Below, in pieces: positions 7,161 to 14,507 of a DNA stretch of 64,000 nucleotides; position 1 is the first letter of the stretch; each line of letters starts with the position of its first letter. The notes beneath the pieces were generated by a model. The model saw only the letters and a program-made list of their open reading frames with translations. It made no database searches and had not been told where the DNA came from. A program made the translations under genes and the position numbers. The stretch covers positions 496,001 through 560,000 of the forward strand of contig NZ_QEIJ01000001.1 of the NCBI RefSeq assembly GCF_003095395.1, written 5' to 3'. Origin of the DNA: Microbacterium sp. Gd 4-13. Its GTDB lineage: Bacteria > Actinomycetota > Actinomycetes > Actinomycetales > Microbacteriaceae.

Positions 7161-7717
7161 GAGCTCTCCGTCTCGGTGACAGCGCCGCGCACCCGGGTGC
7201 GGATGCGGGAGAGACGGTTGCGGACCACTCCGTGCGCGACCCCGAGATGGTCTGCCGCGGCCTGGTAGCCGTAGCCCTCCTCCGTGCACAACCGGAAGAT
7301 CTCGCGGTCGAGCGGGGTGAGCGCCGACACTTCCCGGAGGATCGCCTCGACGGTCGCTGCATCGATCACCTGCTTCTCGACGTCGACGGTGTCGGGGATG
7401 CCGTCGTGGACTTCCGTCGTGCGCGCGCGGTCTCGGGCTCTCGAGCGCAGTCGGTTCGACGCCTGCAGGCGGCAGATCGTCGCGAGCCACGGCAGAGCCG
7501 AGGTTCCCTCGAGGCGCAGAGCGGGCAGCTTCCGCCACGCGACGACGAACGTCTCCTGGGTGACGTCCTCGGCGTCGGTGGCGTTGCCGAGCAGCCGATG
7601 CGCGATCCAGTAGACCGGCCGCACGTGGGCGCGGTAGAGCGTGCGGAACGCCACCTCCGACCCGCCGGCGGCGCGCGCGATGAGCGTGGCATCGTCGATC
7701 GCGTCGATCATCAGCAT
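7157..7717 (-). CDS. ECF-type RNA polymerase sigma factor
   Basis: An alternative sigma factor of about 186 residues. Region 2 is FRTLYRAHVRPVYWIAHRLL plus DAEDVTQETFVVAWRKLP; region 4 is LTPLDREIFRLCTEEGYGYQ plus the helix-turn-helix AADHLGVAHGVVRNRLSRIR. The ATG at 7717 has GGGA close upstream. A GTG at 7762 would add 15 residues and cannot be excluded. Its stop overlaps the DUF4349 start by 4 nt, so the two are coupled. It is divergent from terC. No environmental signal is evident from the sequence. Confidence 0.9.
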   Translation of the reverse strand: MLMIDAIDDATLIARAAGGSEVAFRTLYRAHVRPVYWIAHRLLGNATDAEDVTQETFVVAWRKLPALRLEGTSALPWLATICRLQASNRLRSRARDRARTTEVHDGIPDTVDVEKQVIDAATVEAILREVSALTPLDREIFRLCTEEGYGYQAAADHLGVAHGVVRNRLSRIRTRVRGAVTETESS

Positions 7718-7870
7718 CCCGTCCCCGAAGCATCCGTCAGCCTTCGGTGCATTGTCTCTCACCTAGAGGTGTCGCCTCCGGCGGGATCGTCTCAGACCAT
7801 TTCGACACGGGGGTAGACTCGCCCGGCAACACTTTCGGCCTCCGTCACACCCCCGCTTCGAAAGGCCGTC

Positions 7871-8950
7871 ATGGACCTGGAACTCCCGCTCGCTTTCGAG
7901 ATCGGCTCGCTCGTCGTGCTGACGCTGATCCTCGTCGCCGACCTGCTGATCATCCTCAAGCGCCCGCACATCCCGTCCACGCGCGAATCCACTCTCTGGG
8001 TGGTGTTCTACGTCACGCTCGCCCTCATCTTCGCGGGCATCATGTGGATCGTCGCCGGTGGCGAGTTCGCCGGGCAGTTCGTCGCCGGTTGGTTGACGGA
8101 ATACAGCCTCTCGATCGACAACCTGTTCGTCTTCGTGCTGATCATGTCGCAGTTCTCGGTGCCGCGTCGGTATCAGCAGGAAGTGCTGATGGTCGGCATC
8201 ATCATCGCGCTGCTGCTGCGTGGCGCGTTCATCCTCGTCGGTGCGACCGTCATCGAGAACTTCAGCCCGATCTTCTACGTCTTCGGTGCGTTCCTCGTGT
8301 ACACGGCGATCCGTCAGGCTTTCCCCGGCGACGACGCGCACGACGACGACGCGAAGCGCGAGAACTTTATCGTCCGCCTCATCCGACGCACCGTGAACAT
8401 CAGCGACGATTACGACGGCGCCAAGGTGCGCACGGTCGTGAACGGCAAGAAGATGTTCACCCCGATGATCATCGTGTTCGTCGCGATCGGCGTGACCGAT
8501 CTGCTGTTCGCGATCGACTCGATCCCCGCCATCTTCGGGATCACGACCAGCCCGTTCATCGTCTTCACCGCGAACATCTTCGCCCTCATGGGGCTGCGCC
8601 AGCTCTACTTCCTGCTCGGCGACCTGCTCGATCGACTCCGTTACCTGCACTACGGGATCGCGTTCATCCTGGCCTTCATCGGCGTGAAGCTCGTGCTGCA
8701 CGCGATGCACGTGAACGAGCTGCCCTTCATCAACGGCGGAGAGCACATCGAGTGGGCTCCCGAGATCTCGACGTGGGTCTCGCTCGCGGTGATCGTGCTG
8801 TCGATGGCGGTCGCCACGATCGCCAGCCTCATCGCCTCGTCACGCGAGAAGTCGCCGCAGGCCCCCGAAGATGCCGCCGCTGCGGTCGCTGACGAGAAGG
8901 GCACGCCCGCCACGGTGGAGCAGCCGCCCGCGCCCGACGAACGCCGCTGA
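7871..8950 (+). CDS. TerC family integral membrane protein
   Basis: A 359-residue protein with about seven to nine membrane helices, matching the TerC/Alx family. It contains the conserved TM acidic motifs SLSIDNLFVFVLIMSQF and VTDLLFAIDSIPAIFGIT. Family members export or balance manganese or are linked to tellurium resistance and metal stress, often working during protein metalation of exported enzymes. AAAGG lies 9 nt before the ATG. The C-terminal 40 residues are hydrophilic and Pro/Ala/Glu-rich. I looked for a yybP-ykoY manganese riboswitch in the 108-nt leader and could not identify one. Confidence 0.92.
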   Translation: MDLELPLAFEIGSLVVLTLILVADLLIILKRPHIPSTRESTLWVVFYVTLALIFAGIMWIVAGGEFAGQFVAGWLTEYSLSIDNLFVFVLIMSQFSVPRRYQQEVLMVGIIIALLLRGAFILVGATVIENFSPIFYVFGAFLVYTAIRQAFPGDDAHDDDAKRENFIVRLIRRTVNISDDYDGAKVRTVVNGKKMFTPMIIVFVAIGVTDLLFAIDSIPAIFGITTSPFIVFTANIFALMGLRQLYFLLGDLLDRLRYLHYGIAFILAFIGVKLVLHAMHVNELPFINGGEHIEWAPEISTWVSLAVIVLSMAVATIASLIASSREKSPQAPEDAAAAVADEKGTPATVEQPPAPDERR

Positions 8951-8982
8951 CCGCGAGACCGGATCGCGCGGGCGATGAGGGG

Positions 8983-10296
8983 CTAGAACGCCGCCAGGTT
9001 TGATCCGAGACCGCCGCCGGTGTACTCCGAGCGGAGGATGCCGCGGCGGCGAAGGATCGGCACGAGCTCGTCGAGCATGCGGTGCACCGTGACCGGGTGC
9101 AGATCGCCCCAGAGGAGCACGCCGTCGTTGCCCCAGGTGCCGAGTTCCTCGATGCGGTCGGCGAGCTCCACGGCCGTGCCGACGAACCCCGAACCGTCCG
9201 ACAGGCGCCCCAGCCGCGCGTGCGCGGTGAGCACCTGACGGAGGGGAGCGGAGGCGTCGTGCGCCCCGATGAGGCGGCGGATACTGCCCTGCGAGACGTG
9301 GTCGCCGAAGATTCCGACATCGAGCGGTTTGTCGAGATCGAGGGCGGTGAGGTCGGTCTCGAGGTCGCTCGACTGGCGCTGCGCGATCAGAGCCAGTGCG
9401 GCATCGTCGGGATGAGCGGATGCGGCGACCAGCCGGTCGGCCTCCTCCGGCGAGGAGACGATCACGGGCTGGATCGCGAACAGCACCTTGACGTCGTCAG
9501 GACTGCGGCCGGCGGCTCGCGCGGCGTCGTGGATGCGCCCGCGGTAGGCCGTGATGCTGGCCTCGTCGAGAGGGGCCAGCGCGAGCTGCACGTCGGAGTT
9601 GGCGCCGGCGAAAGCCAGACCGCGGCCGGAGCCGCCGGGGGAGACGATCGAAGGTTCGCCATCGGTGAAGGGCACGGCGTTGAGCGGGCCGTCGAAACCG
9701 AAGTGCTCCCCGCGGTGGCGCACGGTGCGCAGCCGCGTGCCGTCTGCGTACCGGCCGGTCGCGGTGTCCTCGAGCAGAGCGCCGTCGTCCCAGCTGCGCC
9801 AGAGATCGCGGATGCCGGCGAGCCACTCCTCTGCGCGGTCGTAGGCGGCATCGTGGCCGAGCTGGGCAGCGGTGCCGAAGTGGCGCGCACTGCCGGTATC
9901 GGTGACCACGTTCAGTCCGAGGCGGTGACCGCTGAGGTGCTGTAGCGTCGCGAACTGCCGGGCGGCGGTGTACGGCAGGTAGGCCGCCGGGTTCACCGTG
10001 GGCGCGATACCGAGGTGCTGCGTCGCGGCGAACAGGTAGGGCGCGAGCAGCAGGGGGTCGAGTTTGGGTCCTCCGAAGGCGTGGCGCACCCGGAGGTCGA
10101 TCGTGTCGGCGCTTCCGAGCGACGGAGCGTCCTCGATGATGACGAGATCGAATCCTGCCTGCTCGAGTGCGCGCGCAGACTCCTGGTAGAGGTCGGGGCT
10201 CGTCCACCGGTAGTTCCAGTCCAGGTAGGGATGACCCCACCCGTGCGGTCCGAAGCCGCGTGCGAGGAACCATCCGAAGTGCTGCAGCTTCGTCAC
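8983..10296 (-). CDS. LLM-class flavin-dependent monooxygenase (NtaA/SnaA/DszA-like)
   Basis: A 437-residue TIM-barrel flavoenzyme of the bacterial luciferase-like superfamily. The NtaA/DszA branch is suggested by QHFGWFLARGFGPHGWGHPY at the N-terminus, FDLVIIEDAPSLGSADTIDL, and SGHRLGLNVVTDTGSARHFG. Such enzymes use FMNH2 from a separate reductase and often oxidise organosulfur or chelator compounds. Its GTG overlaps the metY stop (GTGA), so it is translationally coupled to a sulfhydrylase gene. That pairing suggests, as inference, scavenging of sulfur from an organic sulfur source. The true substrate cannot be deduced. Confidence 0.88.
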   Translation of the reverse strand: MTKLQHFGWFLARGFGPHGWGHPYLDWNYRWTSPDLYQESARALEQAGFDLVIIEDAPSLGSADTIDLRVRHAFGGPKLDPLLLAPYLFAATQHLGIAPTVNPAAYLPYTAARQFATLQHLSGHRLGLNVVTDTGSARHFGTAAQLGHDAAYDRAEEWLAGIRDLWRSWDDGALLEDTATGRYADGTRLRTVRHRGEHFGFDGPLNAVPFTDGEPSIVSPGGSGRGLAFAGANSDVQLALAPLDEASITAYRGRIHDAARAAGRSPDDVKVLFAIQPVIVSSPEEADRLVAASAHPDDAALALIAQRQSSDLETDLTALDLDKPLDVGIFGDHVSQGSIRRLIGAHDASAPLRQVLTAHARLGRLSDGSGFVGTAVELADRIEELGTWGNDGVLLWGDLHPVTVHRMLDELVPILRRRGILRSEYTGGGLGSNLAAF

Positions 10297-11603
10297 AGCA
10301 CGACCACCTCGCGCTGAGAGGCCGAGGCCGGCAGGCTGTCGAATGCGCGACCGAGGTCGCGCAACAGGTCGTCGATGTCTTCGATACCGATCGAGACGCG
10401 GAGCGTGCCGGGGAATACACCGGCCTCCGCTCGCTCGGCCTCCGTTCGACCCGCGTGGCTCGTGCTGGCCGGGTGCAGGATCAGCGACCGCACGTCGCCG
10501 AGATGGGTCATGTGCGTGATGATCTCGACCGACTCGGCGATGTGGCTGGCCGCCTCCTTGCCCCCGGCGAGGGTGAAGGTGAACACCGACCCGCTGCCGC
10601 GGGGCAGGTAGCGCTCGGCGAGTGCGTGATGCGGATGCGACGGCAATCCGACGTAGTCCACTCCGACGACCTCCGGCCGGGCCGCGAGCCACCGGGCCAC
10701 CGCGAGGGCGTTGGCGCTCTGGCGTTCGACCCGCAGGCTGAGGGTCTCGATCCCCTGCCCGATGAAGAAGGCGTTGAGGGGCGAGGGGGTGGGGCCCAGA
10801 CGTGGCACAACGCTCTCGCGGATGTACTGGCCGCGAGCTCGCCGACCGTACTTCTCGGCGTAGCTCGGGCCACCGAGGCGGTCGGCCGTGGTCAGGTGGG
10901 GATAGAGGTGGCCCGACTTCGCCGCATCGAACCGCCCGTCGTCGACGATCACACCGCCGAGGACCGAGCCTTGACCGGCGAGGAATTTGCTCGCGGAGTG
11001 GACGACGATGGCCGCGCCGTGCTCGATCGGGCGGAGGAGGTAGGGGGTGGTGAAGGTGCTGTCGACGATCAGCGGCACTCCACGCTCGTCTCCGATGCCC
11101 GAGACCGCGGCGACATCCAGCACGTCATTGCGGGCATTCGAGAGCGACTCGGCGAAGAGCGCCTTCGTGTTCGGCCTGATCGCTGCCCGCCAGTCGTCGA
11201 GCGAGGTGGCATCGACGAACGTCGTCTCGATGCCGAGGCGTTCGAGGTTGTGGATGATGGCCCCGCGGGTGCCCTCGTAGATCTGCGTCGCGGCGACGAG
11301 GTGATCACCGGCGCTGAGCAGAGACAGCAGTGCCGAGACGACGGCGGCCTGCCCGCTGGCGACGAGGATGGCCTGGTCGCCGCCCTCGAGCGATGCCAGG
11401 CGCCGCTCGACGGCGTCGACCGTGGGGTTGCCGGTGCGCGAATACCCGAAGCCGGCCCCCGTGCCGAAATGGTCGGCGGAGTGCTCGACATCGCTGAACC
11501 GGAAACCGGCTGTCAGATAGATGGGGAGCGCACGGGGCTCGGCCGACACCGTCTCGTCTGCGACATGCACCTGGCGCGTGGTGAATCCGGTCGACTCGGT
11601 CAT
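10293..11603 (-). CDS. metY: O-acetylhomoserine sulfhydrylase
   Basis: A PLP enzyme of 436 residues in the Cys/Met metabolism family that forms homocysteine from O-acetylhomoserine and sulfide. Visible features are the substrate-side GYSRTGNPTVDAVERRLA, the SGQAAVVSALL helix, SLSNARNDVLD and VDSTFTTPYLLRPIEHG, and the PLP lysine in VHSASKFLAGQGSVLGG. The insertion typical of the long MetY form (LYPHLTTADRLGGPSYAEKY) is present and separates it from the shorter MetB/MetC type. The ATG at 11603 has AGGAGA upstream. It is the first gene of a pair with the flavin monooxygenase. A 41-nt palindromic element sits 36 nt upstream of the start. Confidence 0.93.
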   Translation of the reverse strand: MTESTGFTTRQVHVADETVSAEPRALPIYLTAGFRFSDVEHSADHFGTGAGFGYSRTGNPTVDAVERRLASLEGGDQAILVASGQAAVVSALLSLLSAGDHLVAATQIYEGTRGAIIHNLERLGIETTFVDATSLDDWRAAIRPNTKALFAESLSNARNDVLDVAAVSGIGDERGVPLIVDSTFTTPYLLRPIEHGAAIVVHSASKFLAGQGSVLGGVIVDDGRFDAAKSGHLYPHLTTADRLGGPSYAEKYGRRARGQYIRESVVPRLGPTPSPLNAFFIGQGIETLSLRVERQSANALAVARWLAARPEVVGVDYVGLPSHPHHALAERYLPRGSGSVFTFTLAGGKEAASHIAESVEIITHMTHLGDVRSLILHPASTSHAGRTEAERAEAGVFPGTLRVSIGIEDIDDLLRDLGRAFDSLPASASQREVVVL

Positions 11604-11638
11604 GCGTCGCTCTCCTGCCTGGTCATCGGAACAGGCTG

Positions 11639-11679
11639 ACACGGGCCCTGCCCTCAGACGAAAGTCTGGGGCGCCGTGT
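11639..11679 (-). promoter_or_regulatory. Nested dyad upstream of metY (operator or leader hairpin)
   Basis: On the + strand ACACGG (11639-11644) pairs with CCGTGT (11674-11679). Inside it, CCC pairs with GGG and CAGAC (11655-11659) pairs with GTCTG (11664-11668) around GAAA. The dyad is 36 nt upstream of the metY start. CAGAC-N4-GTCTG resembles, from memory, the TAGAC-N6-GTCTA box of the sulfur repressor McbR in Corynebacterium, though the spacing differs. It could equally be a 5' UTR hairpin. Confidence 0.5.
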
Positions 11680-11689
11680 TACGCGGAAA

Positions 11690-11728
11690 CCACGAAGGAG
11701 CCGCCCCGAGGGGACGACTCCTTCGTGG
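11690..11728 (-). terminator. Terminator after the GlsB-type gene
   Basis: An 11-bp perfect stem, CCACGAAGGAG (11690-11700) with CTCCTTCGTGG (11718-11728), contains an inner CCCC/GGGG pairing. It lies 11 nt beyond the stop of the minus-strand gene at 11739 and separates it from metY. Confidence 0.75.
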
Positions 11729-11738
11729 AAACGAGTGG

Positions 11739-12002
11739 TCAGGCCTTGCGGCGTCCCACGATGAGGCCGTAGATCAGCAGAACGATGATCGAACCACCGA
11801 TAGCCAGCAGCCAGCTGCTGATCTCGAAGAAGCTGTCGACACCGACACCGAAGATGGCGCTGCCGATCCATCCGCCGAGGAGTGCGCCCACGACGCCGAG
11901 CAGCAGCGTGATGAGCCAGCCGCCGCCCTGCTTGCCGGGGAGGATCAGTTTGGCGATGGCGCCGGCGATGAGGCCGAGGAGGAGGAATCCGAGGAAGCCC
12001 AT
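11739..12002 (-). CDS. GlsB/YeaQ/YmgE family stress membrane protein
   Basis: An 87-residue membrane protein of the transglycosylase-associated (GlsB/YeaQ/YmgE) family. It has three hydrophobic segments: MGFLGFLLLGLIAGAIAKLI, WLITLLLGVVGALLGGWIG and LLAIGGSIIVLLIYGLIVG. The typical PGKQGGGW turn lies between the first two. Family members are small stress-induced proteins of unknown mechanism. The ATG at 12002 has AAAGGA 9 nt upstream; a longer reading from 12080 would add a basic non-family extension. A hairpin terminator follows. Confidence 0.9.
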   Translation of the reverse strand: MGFLGFLLLGLIAGAIAKLILPGKQGGGWLITLLLGVVGALLGGWIGSAIFGVGVDSFFEISSWLLAIGGSIIVLLIYGLIVGRRKA

Positions 12003-12223
12003 GGCGAGAAGTCCTTTCACTGAATACGAGCGACGCGACTTCCGGGTGAGAAGCCGCTGACCGGCGCTGGTGGTGGTCACCTGCGGACACCGGTCGTGTC
12101 TTCGTACGCGTCCCTCACTGTAGAAGCGGTGAGAGTTTCGCGAAGAGACCTTGACACATCACTCGTCTTGTGATCCGGCAGTTCCGGGGAGCGCAGGTTC
12201 CGCGAGCGGGCGATGGGCGGTGG

Positions 12224-12229
12224 TATTCT
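12224..12229 (+). promoter_or_regulatory. -10 box of the leu leader transcript
   Basis: TATTCT lies exactly 6 nt before the GTG of the leader peptide. The transcript would therefore start at or next to that GTG, making the leader peptide mRNA leaderless. No clear -35 box is visible at the right distance (TTCCGC is 19-20 nt upstream). Confidence 0.55.
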
Positions 12230-12235
12230 GACGCC

Positions 12236-12289
12236 GTGCGGATCGCTCGTCTCCTTCTTAGCGGCCGCGGCGAGACCTCGTTCATCTAG
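12236..12289 (+). CDS. Leucine-rich leader peptide upstream of leuC
   Basis: A 17-residue ORF read as (M)RIARLLLSGRGETSFI, with three consecutive leucine codons CTC-CTT-CTT at 12251-12259 and a TAG stop at 12287-12289. Three Leu codons in a row just before a leucine-biosynthesis operon are the hallmark of translation-coupled attenuation. Slow decoding at these codons when Leu-tRNA is scarce would change folding of the RNA downstream. Similar leaders have been predicted before leu and ilv genes of other Actinobacteria. The peptide has no ribosome binding site, and the -10 spacing suggests leaderless initiation. Confidence 0.78.
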   Translation: MRIARLLLSGRGETSFI

Positions 12290-12305
12290 GCCTCTCTCGT
12301 CGCGG
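12265..12305 (+). promoter_or_regulatory. RNA stem of the leucine leader (attenuation candidate)
   Basis: CCGCGGCGAGA (12265-12275, inside the leader ORF) pairs with TCTCGTCGCGG (12295-12305) over 11 bp with one G-U. A ribosome halted at the Leu codons 12251-12259 would cover the 5' arm, and one that reached the stop would also disturb it. The freed 3' segment CTCTCTCGT (12292-12300) is complementary, with one mismatch, to ACGACAGAG at 12341-12349 next to the leuC ribosome binding site. I see no T-run, so the mechanism may act on leuC translation or on Rho rather than on an intrinsic terminator. Confidence 0.5.
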
Positions 12306-12352
12306 AGTTCATCGCGGGCCGAAATCCCCACCCGAGGAGAACGACAGAGTTC

Positions 12353-13846
12353 ATGAGCACAGCATCCTTCGACGACATCGTCGTGCCCGATCGTCCGCGC
12401 ACCCTGGCCGAGAAGGTCTGGGACGACCATCTGGTGGTCAAAGGCGAGAACGGCGAGCCCGATCTCATCTACATCGACCTCCACCTGGTGCACGAGGTCA
12501 CCAGCCCGCAGGCCTTCGATGGTCTGCGCACGGAGGGTCGACCGGTTCGCCGCCTCGATCTGACGATCGCGACCGAGGACCACAACACCCCGACGCTCGA
12601 CATCGACAAGCCGATCGCCGATCTGACGAGTCGCACCCAGATCGAGACCCTGCGGCGCAACGCCGCCGAGTTCGGGGTGCGCATCCACTCGCTCGGAGAC
12701 GCCGAGCAGGGGATCGTCCACGTCGTCGGTCCGCAGCTCGGTCTGACCATGCCCGGAGTGACGGTCGTCTGCGGCGACTCCCACACGTCGACCCACGGTG
12801 CGTTCGGCGCGATGGCCTTCGGCATCGGCACGAGCGAGGTCGAGCACGTGCTGGCGACCCAGACGCTGCCGCTGAAGCCGTTCAAGACGATGGCCATCAC
12901 GGTCGAGGGCGACCTCAAGCCCGGAGTCACCGCGAAAGACATCATCCTCGCGGTCATCGCCAAGATCGGCACGAACGGCGGGCAGGGCTACGTGCTCGAG
13001 TTCCGCGGCAGTGCGATCCGCGCCCTCTCGATGGAGGGGCGCATGACGATGTGCAACATGTCGATCGAGGCCGGTGCTCGCGCCGGAATGGTCGCGCCCG
13101 ACGACATCACCTTCGAGTACGTGCGCGGTCGCGATCACGCGCCCACGGGGCAGGACTGGGACGACGCGGTCGCCTACTGGCGCACCCTCCCGAGCGACGA
13201 GGGCGCGGTCTACGACGCCGAGGTGTTCCTCGACGCGAACGAGCTCGAGCCCTTCGTGACCTGGGGCACGAACCCCGGACAGGGTGTCTCGCTCAGTGAC
13301 GTCGTGCCGACCCCGTCGCAGTTCGCCGACGCGAACGAACGCGCCGCGGCCGAGCGTGCGATCGAGTACATGGATCTCACTCCGGGTATGCCGCTCAAGG
13401 AGGTCGCGGTCGACGCGGTGTTCATGGGCTCCTGCACCAACAGCCGCATCGAGGATCTCCGCGCCTTCGCATCGGTGATCGAGGGTCGCACGAAGGCTGA
13501 CGGCGTCAGGGTGATGGTCGTTCCGGGTTCCGCGCGCGTTCGTCTCGAGGCGGAGGCCGAGGGGCTCGACAAGATCTTCACCGATTTCGGTGCCGAATGG
13601 CGGTTCGCCGGCTGCTCGATGTGTCTGGGCATGAACCCCGACCAGCTCGCACCCGGCGAGCGGTGCGCGTCGACGTCGAACCGCAATTTCGAAGGGCGCC
13701 AGGGCAAGGGCGGACGAACGCACCTCGTGTCGCCGCTGGTCGCTGCGGCGACGGCCGTGCGCGGCACGCTGTCCAGCCCGAGCGACCTCGCCCCGCTCTC
13801 CGATGAGCCGAGTACGCAGAACCAGGGAACGGAGGTGGAGGTCTGA
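12353..13846 (+). CDS. leuC: 3-isopropylmalate dehydratase large subunit
   Basis: A 497-residue aconitase-family subunit that, with LeuD, converts 2-isopropylmalate to 3-isopropylmalate in leucine synthesis. It shows [19 protein letters not shown], and the 4Fe-4S cysteine ligands in [11 protein letters not shown] and [15 protein letters not shown] (12334-12340) precedes the ATG by about 12 nt. It is directly followed by leuD, and the leader peptide and stem upstream point to leucine-responsive control. Confidence 0.97.
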   Translation: MSTASFDDIVVPDRPRTLAEKVWDDHLVVKGENGEPDLIYIDLHLVHEVTSPQAFDGLRTEGRPVRRLDLTIATEDHNTPTLDIDKPIADLTSRTQIETLRRNAAEFGVRIHSLGDAEQGIVHVVGPQLGLTMPGVTVVCGDSHTSTHGAFGAMAFGIGTSEVEHVLATQTLPLKPFKTMAITVEGDLKPGVTAKDIILAVIAKIGTNGGQGYVLEFRGSAIRALSMEGRMTMCNMSIEAGARAGMVAPDDITFEYVRGRDHAPTGQDWDDAVAYWRTLPSDEGAVYDAEVFLDANELEPFVTWGTNPGQGVSLSDVVPTPSQFADANERAAAERAIEYMDLTPGMPLKEVAVDAVFMGSCTNSRIEDLRAFASVIEGRTKADGVRVMVVPGSARVRLEAEAEGLDKIFTDFGAEWRFAGCSMCLGMNPDQLAPGERCASTSNRNFEGRQGKGGRTHLVSPLVAAATAVRGTLSSPSDLAPLSDEPSTQNQGTEVEV

Positions 13847-13847
13847 C

Positions 13848-14444
13848 ATGGATGCTTTCACCACGCACACAGGAGTCGTCGCGCCGCTGAAGCGCTCGGC
13901 CGTCGACACCGACCAGATCATCCCCGCCGTGTATCTCAAGCGGGTCACGAAGACCGGTTTCGAAGACGCCCTCTTCTCGAGCTGGCGTCAGGATCCGGAG
14001 TTCGTGCTCAACCAGCCCGCCTTCGCCGGCGCGTCGATCCTCGTCGCCGGTCCGGATTTCGGCACCGGTTCCAGTCGCGAACACGCGGTCTGGGCGCTGC
14101 GCGATTACGGCTTCCGGGTCGTGCTGAGTTCGCGATTCGCCGACATCTTCCGCGGCAATTCGGGCAAGCAGGGCCTCGTGGCCGGCGTCGTGACAGAGGA
14201 CGACATCGAGCGGATCTGGGCCGCGGTCGACGCGCAGCCGGGTGTCGAGATGACCGTGGATCTGCGTGAGCGGCGCGCGAGCATCGGCGACCTCCAGGTC
14301 GCCTTCGACATCGACGATTACACTAGGTGGCGGCTTCTCGAAGGGCTCGACGACATCGGGCTCACCCTGCGCAACGAAGACAAGATCGCGCAGTTCGAGG
14401 CTCGTCGCGAGGCATGGCGGCCGCGGACACTTCCTGTTCCGTAA
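13848..14444 (+). CDS. leuD: 3-isopropylmalate dehydratase small subunit
   Basis: A 198-residue swivel-domain subunit of isopropylmalate isomerase, the partner of LeuC. Diagnostic parts are [20 protein letters not shown] near the N-terminus, [17 protein letters not shown] and [17 protein letters not shown]. The ATG at 13848 comes one base after the leuC stop, with GGAGGTGGAGG upstream, so LeuC and LeuD are made in a coupled way. The length is normal for the family. Confidence 0.97.
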   Translation: MDAFTTHTGVVAPLKRSAVDTDQIIPAVYLKRVTKTGFEDALFSSWRQDPEFVLNQPAFAGASILVAGPDFGTGSSREHAVWALRDYGFRVVLSSRFADIFRGNSGKQGLVAGVVTEDDIERIWAAVDAQPGVEMTVDLRERRASIGDLQVAFDIDDYTRWRLLEGLDDIGLTLRNEDKIAQFEARREAWRPRTLPVP

Positions 14445-14507
14445 GCCAGATCGACCCCACCCGGGCCGGTTCTTCCGCCCCTCGTCCATACAAGTGAGGT
14501 CCATCGA

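Noticed and set aside
7763-7870. A manganese riboswitch before terC
   Set aside because: The 108-nt leader lacks the paired conserved loops of yybP-ykoY elements.
11604-11740. A SAM riboswitch before metY
   Set aside because: GATGACCAGG near the start recalls the end of SAM-IV, but I could not find the matching conserved core or its pairing.
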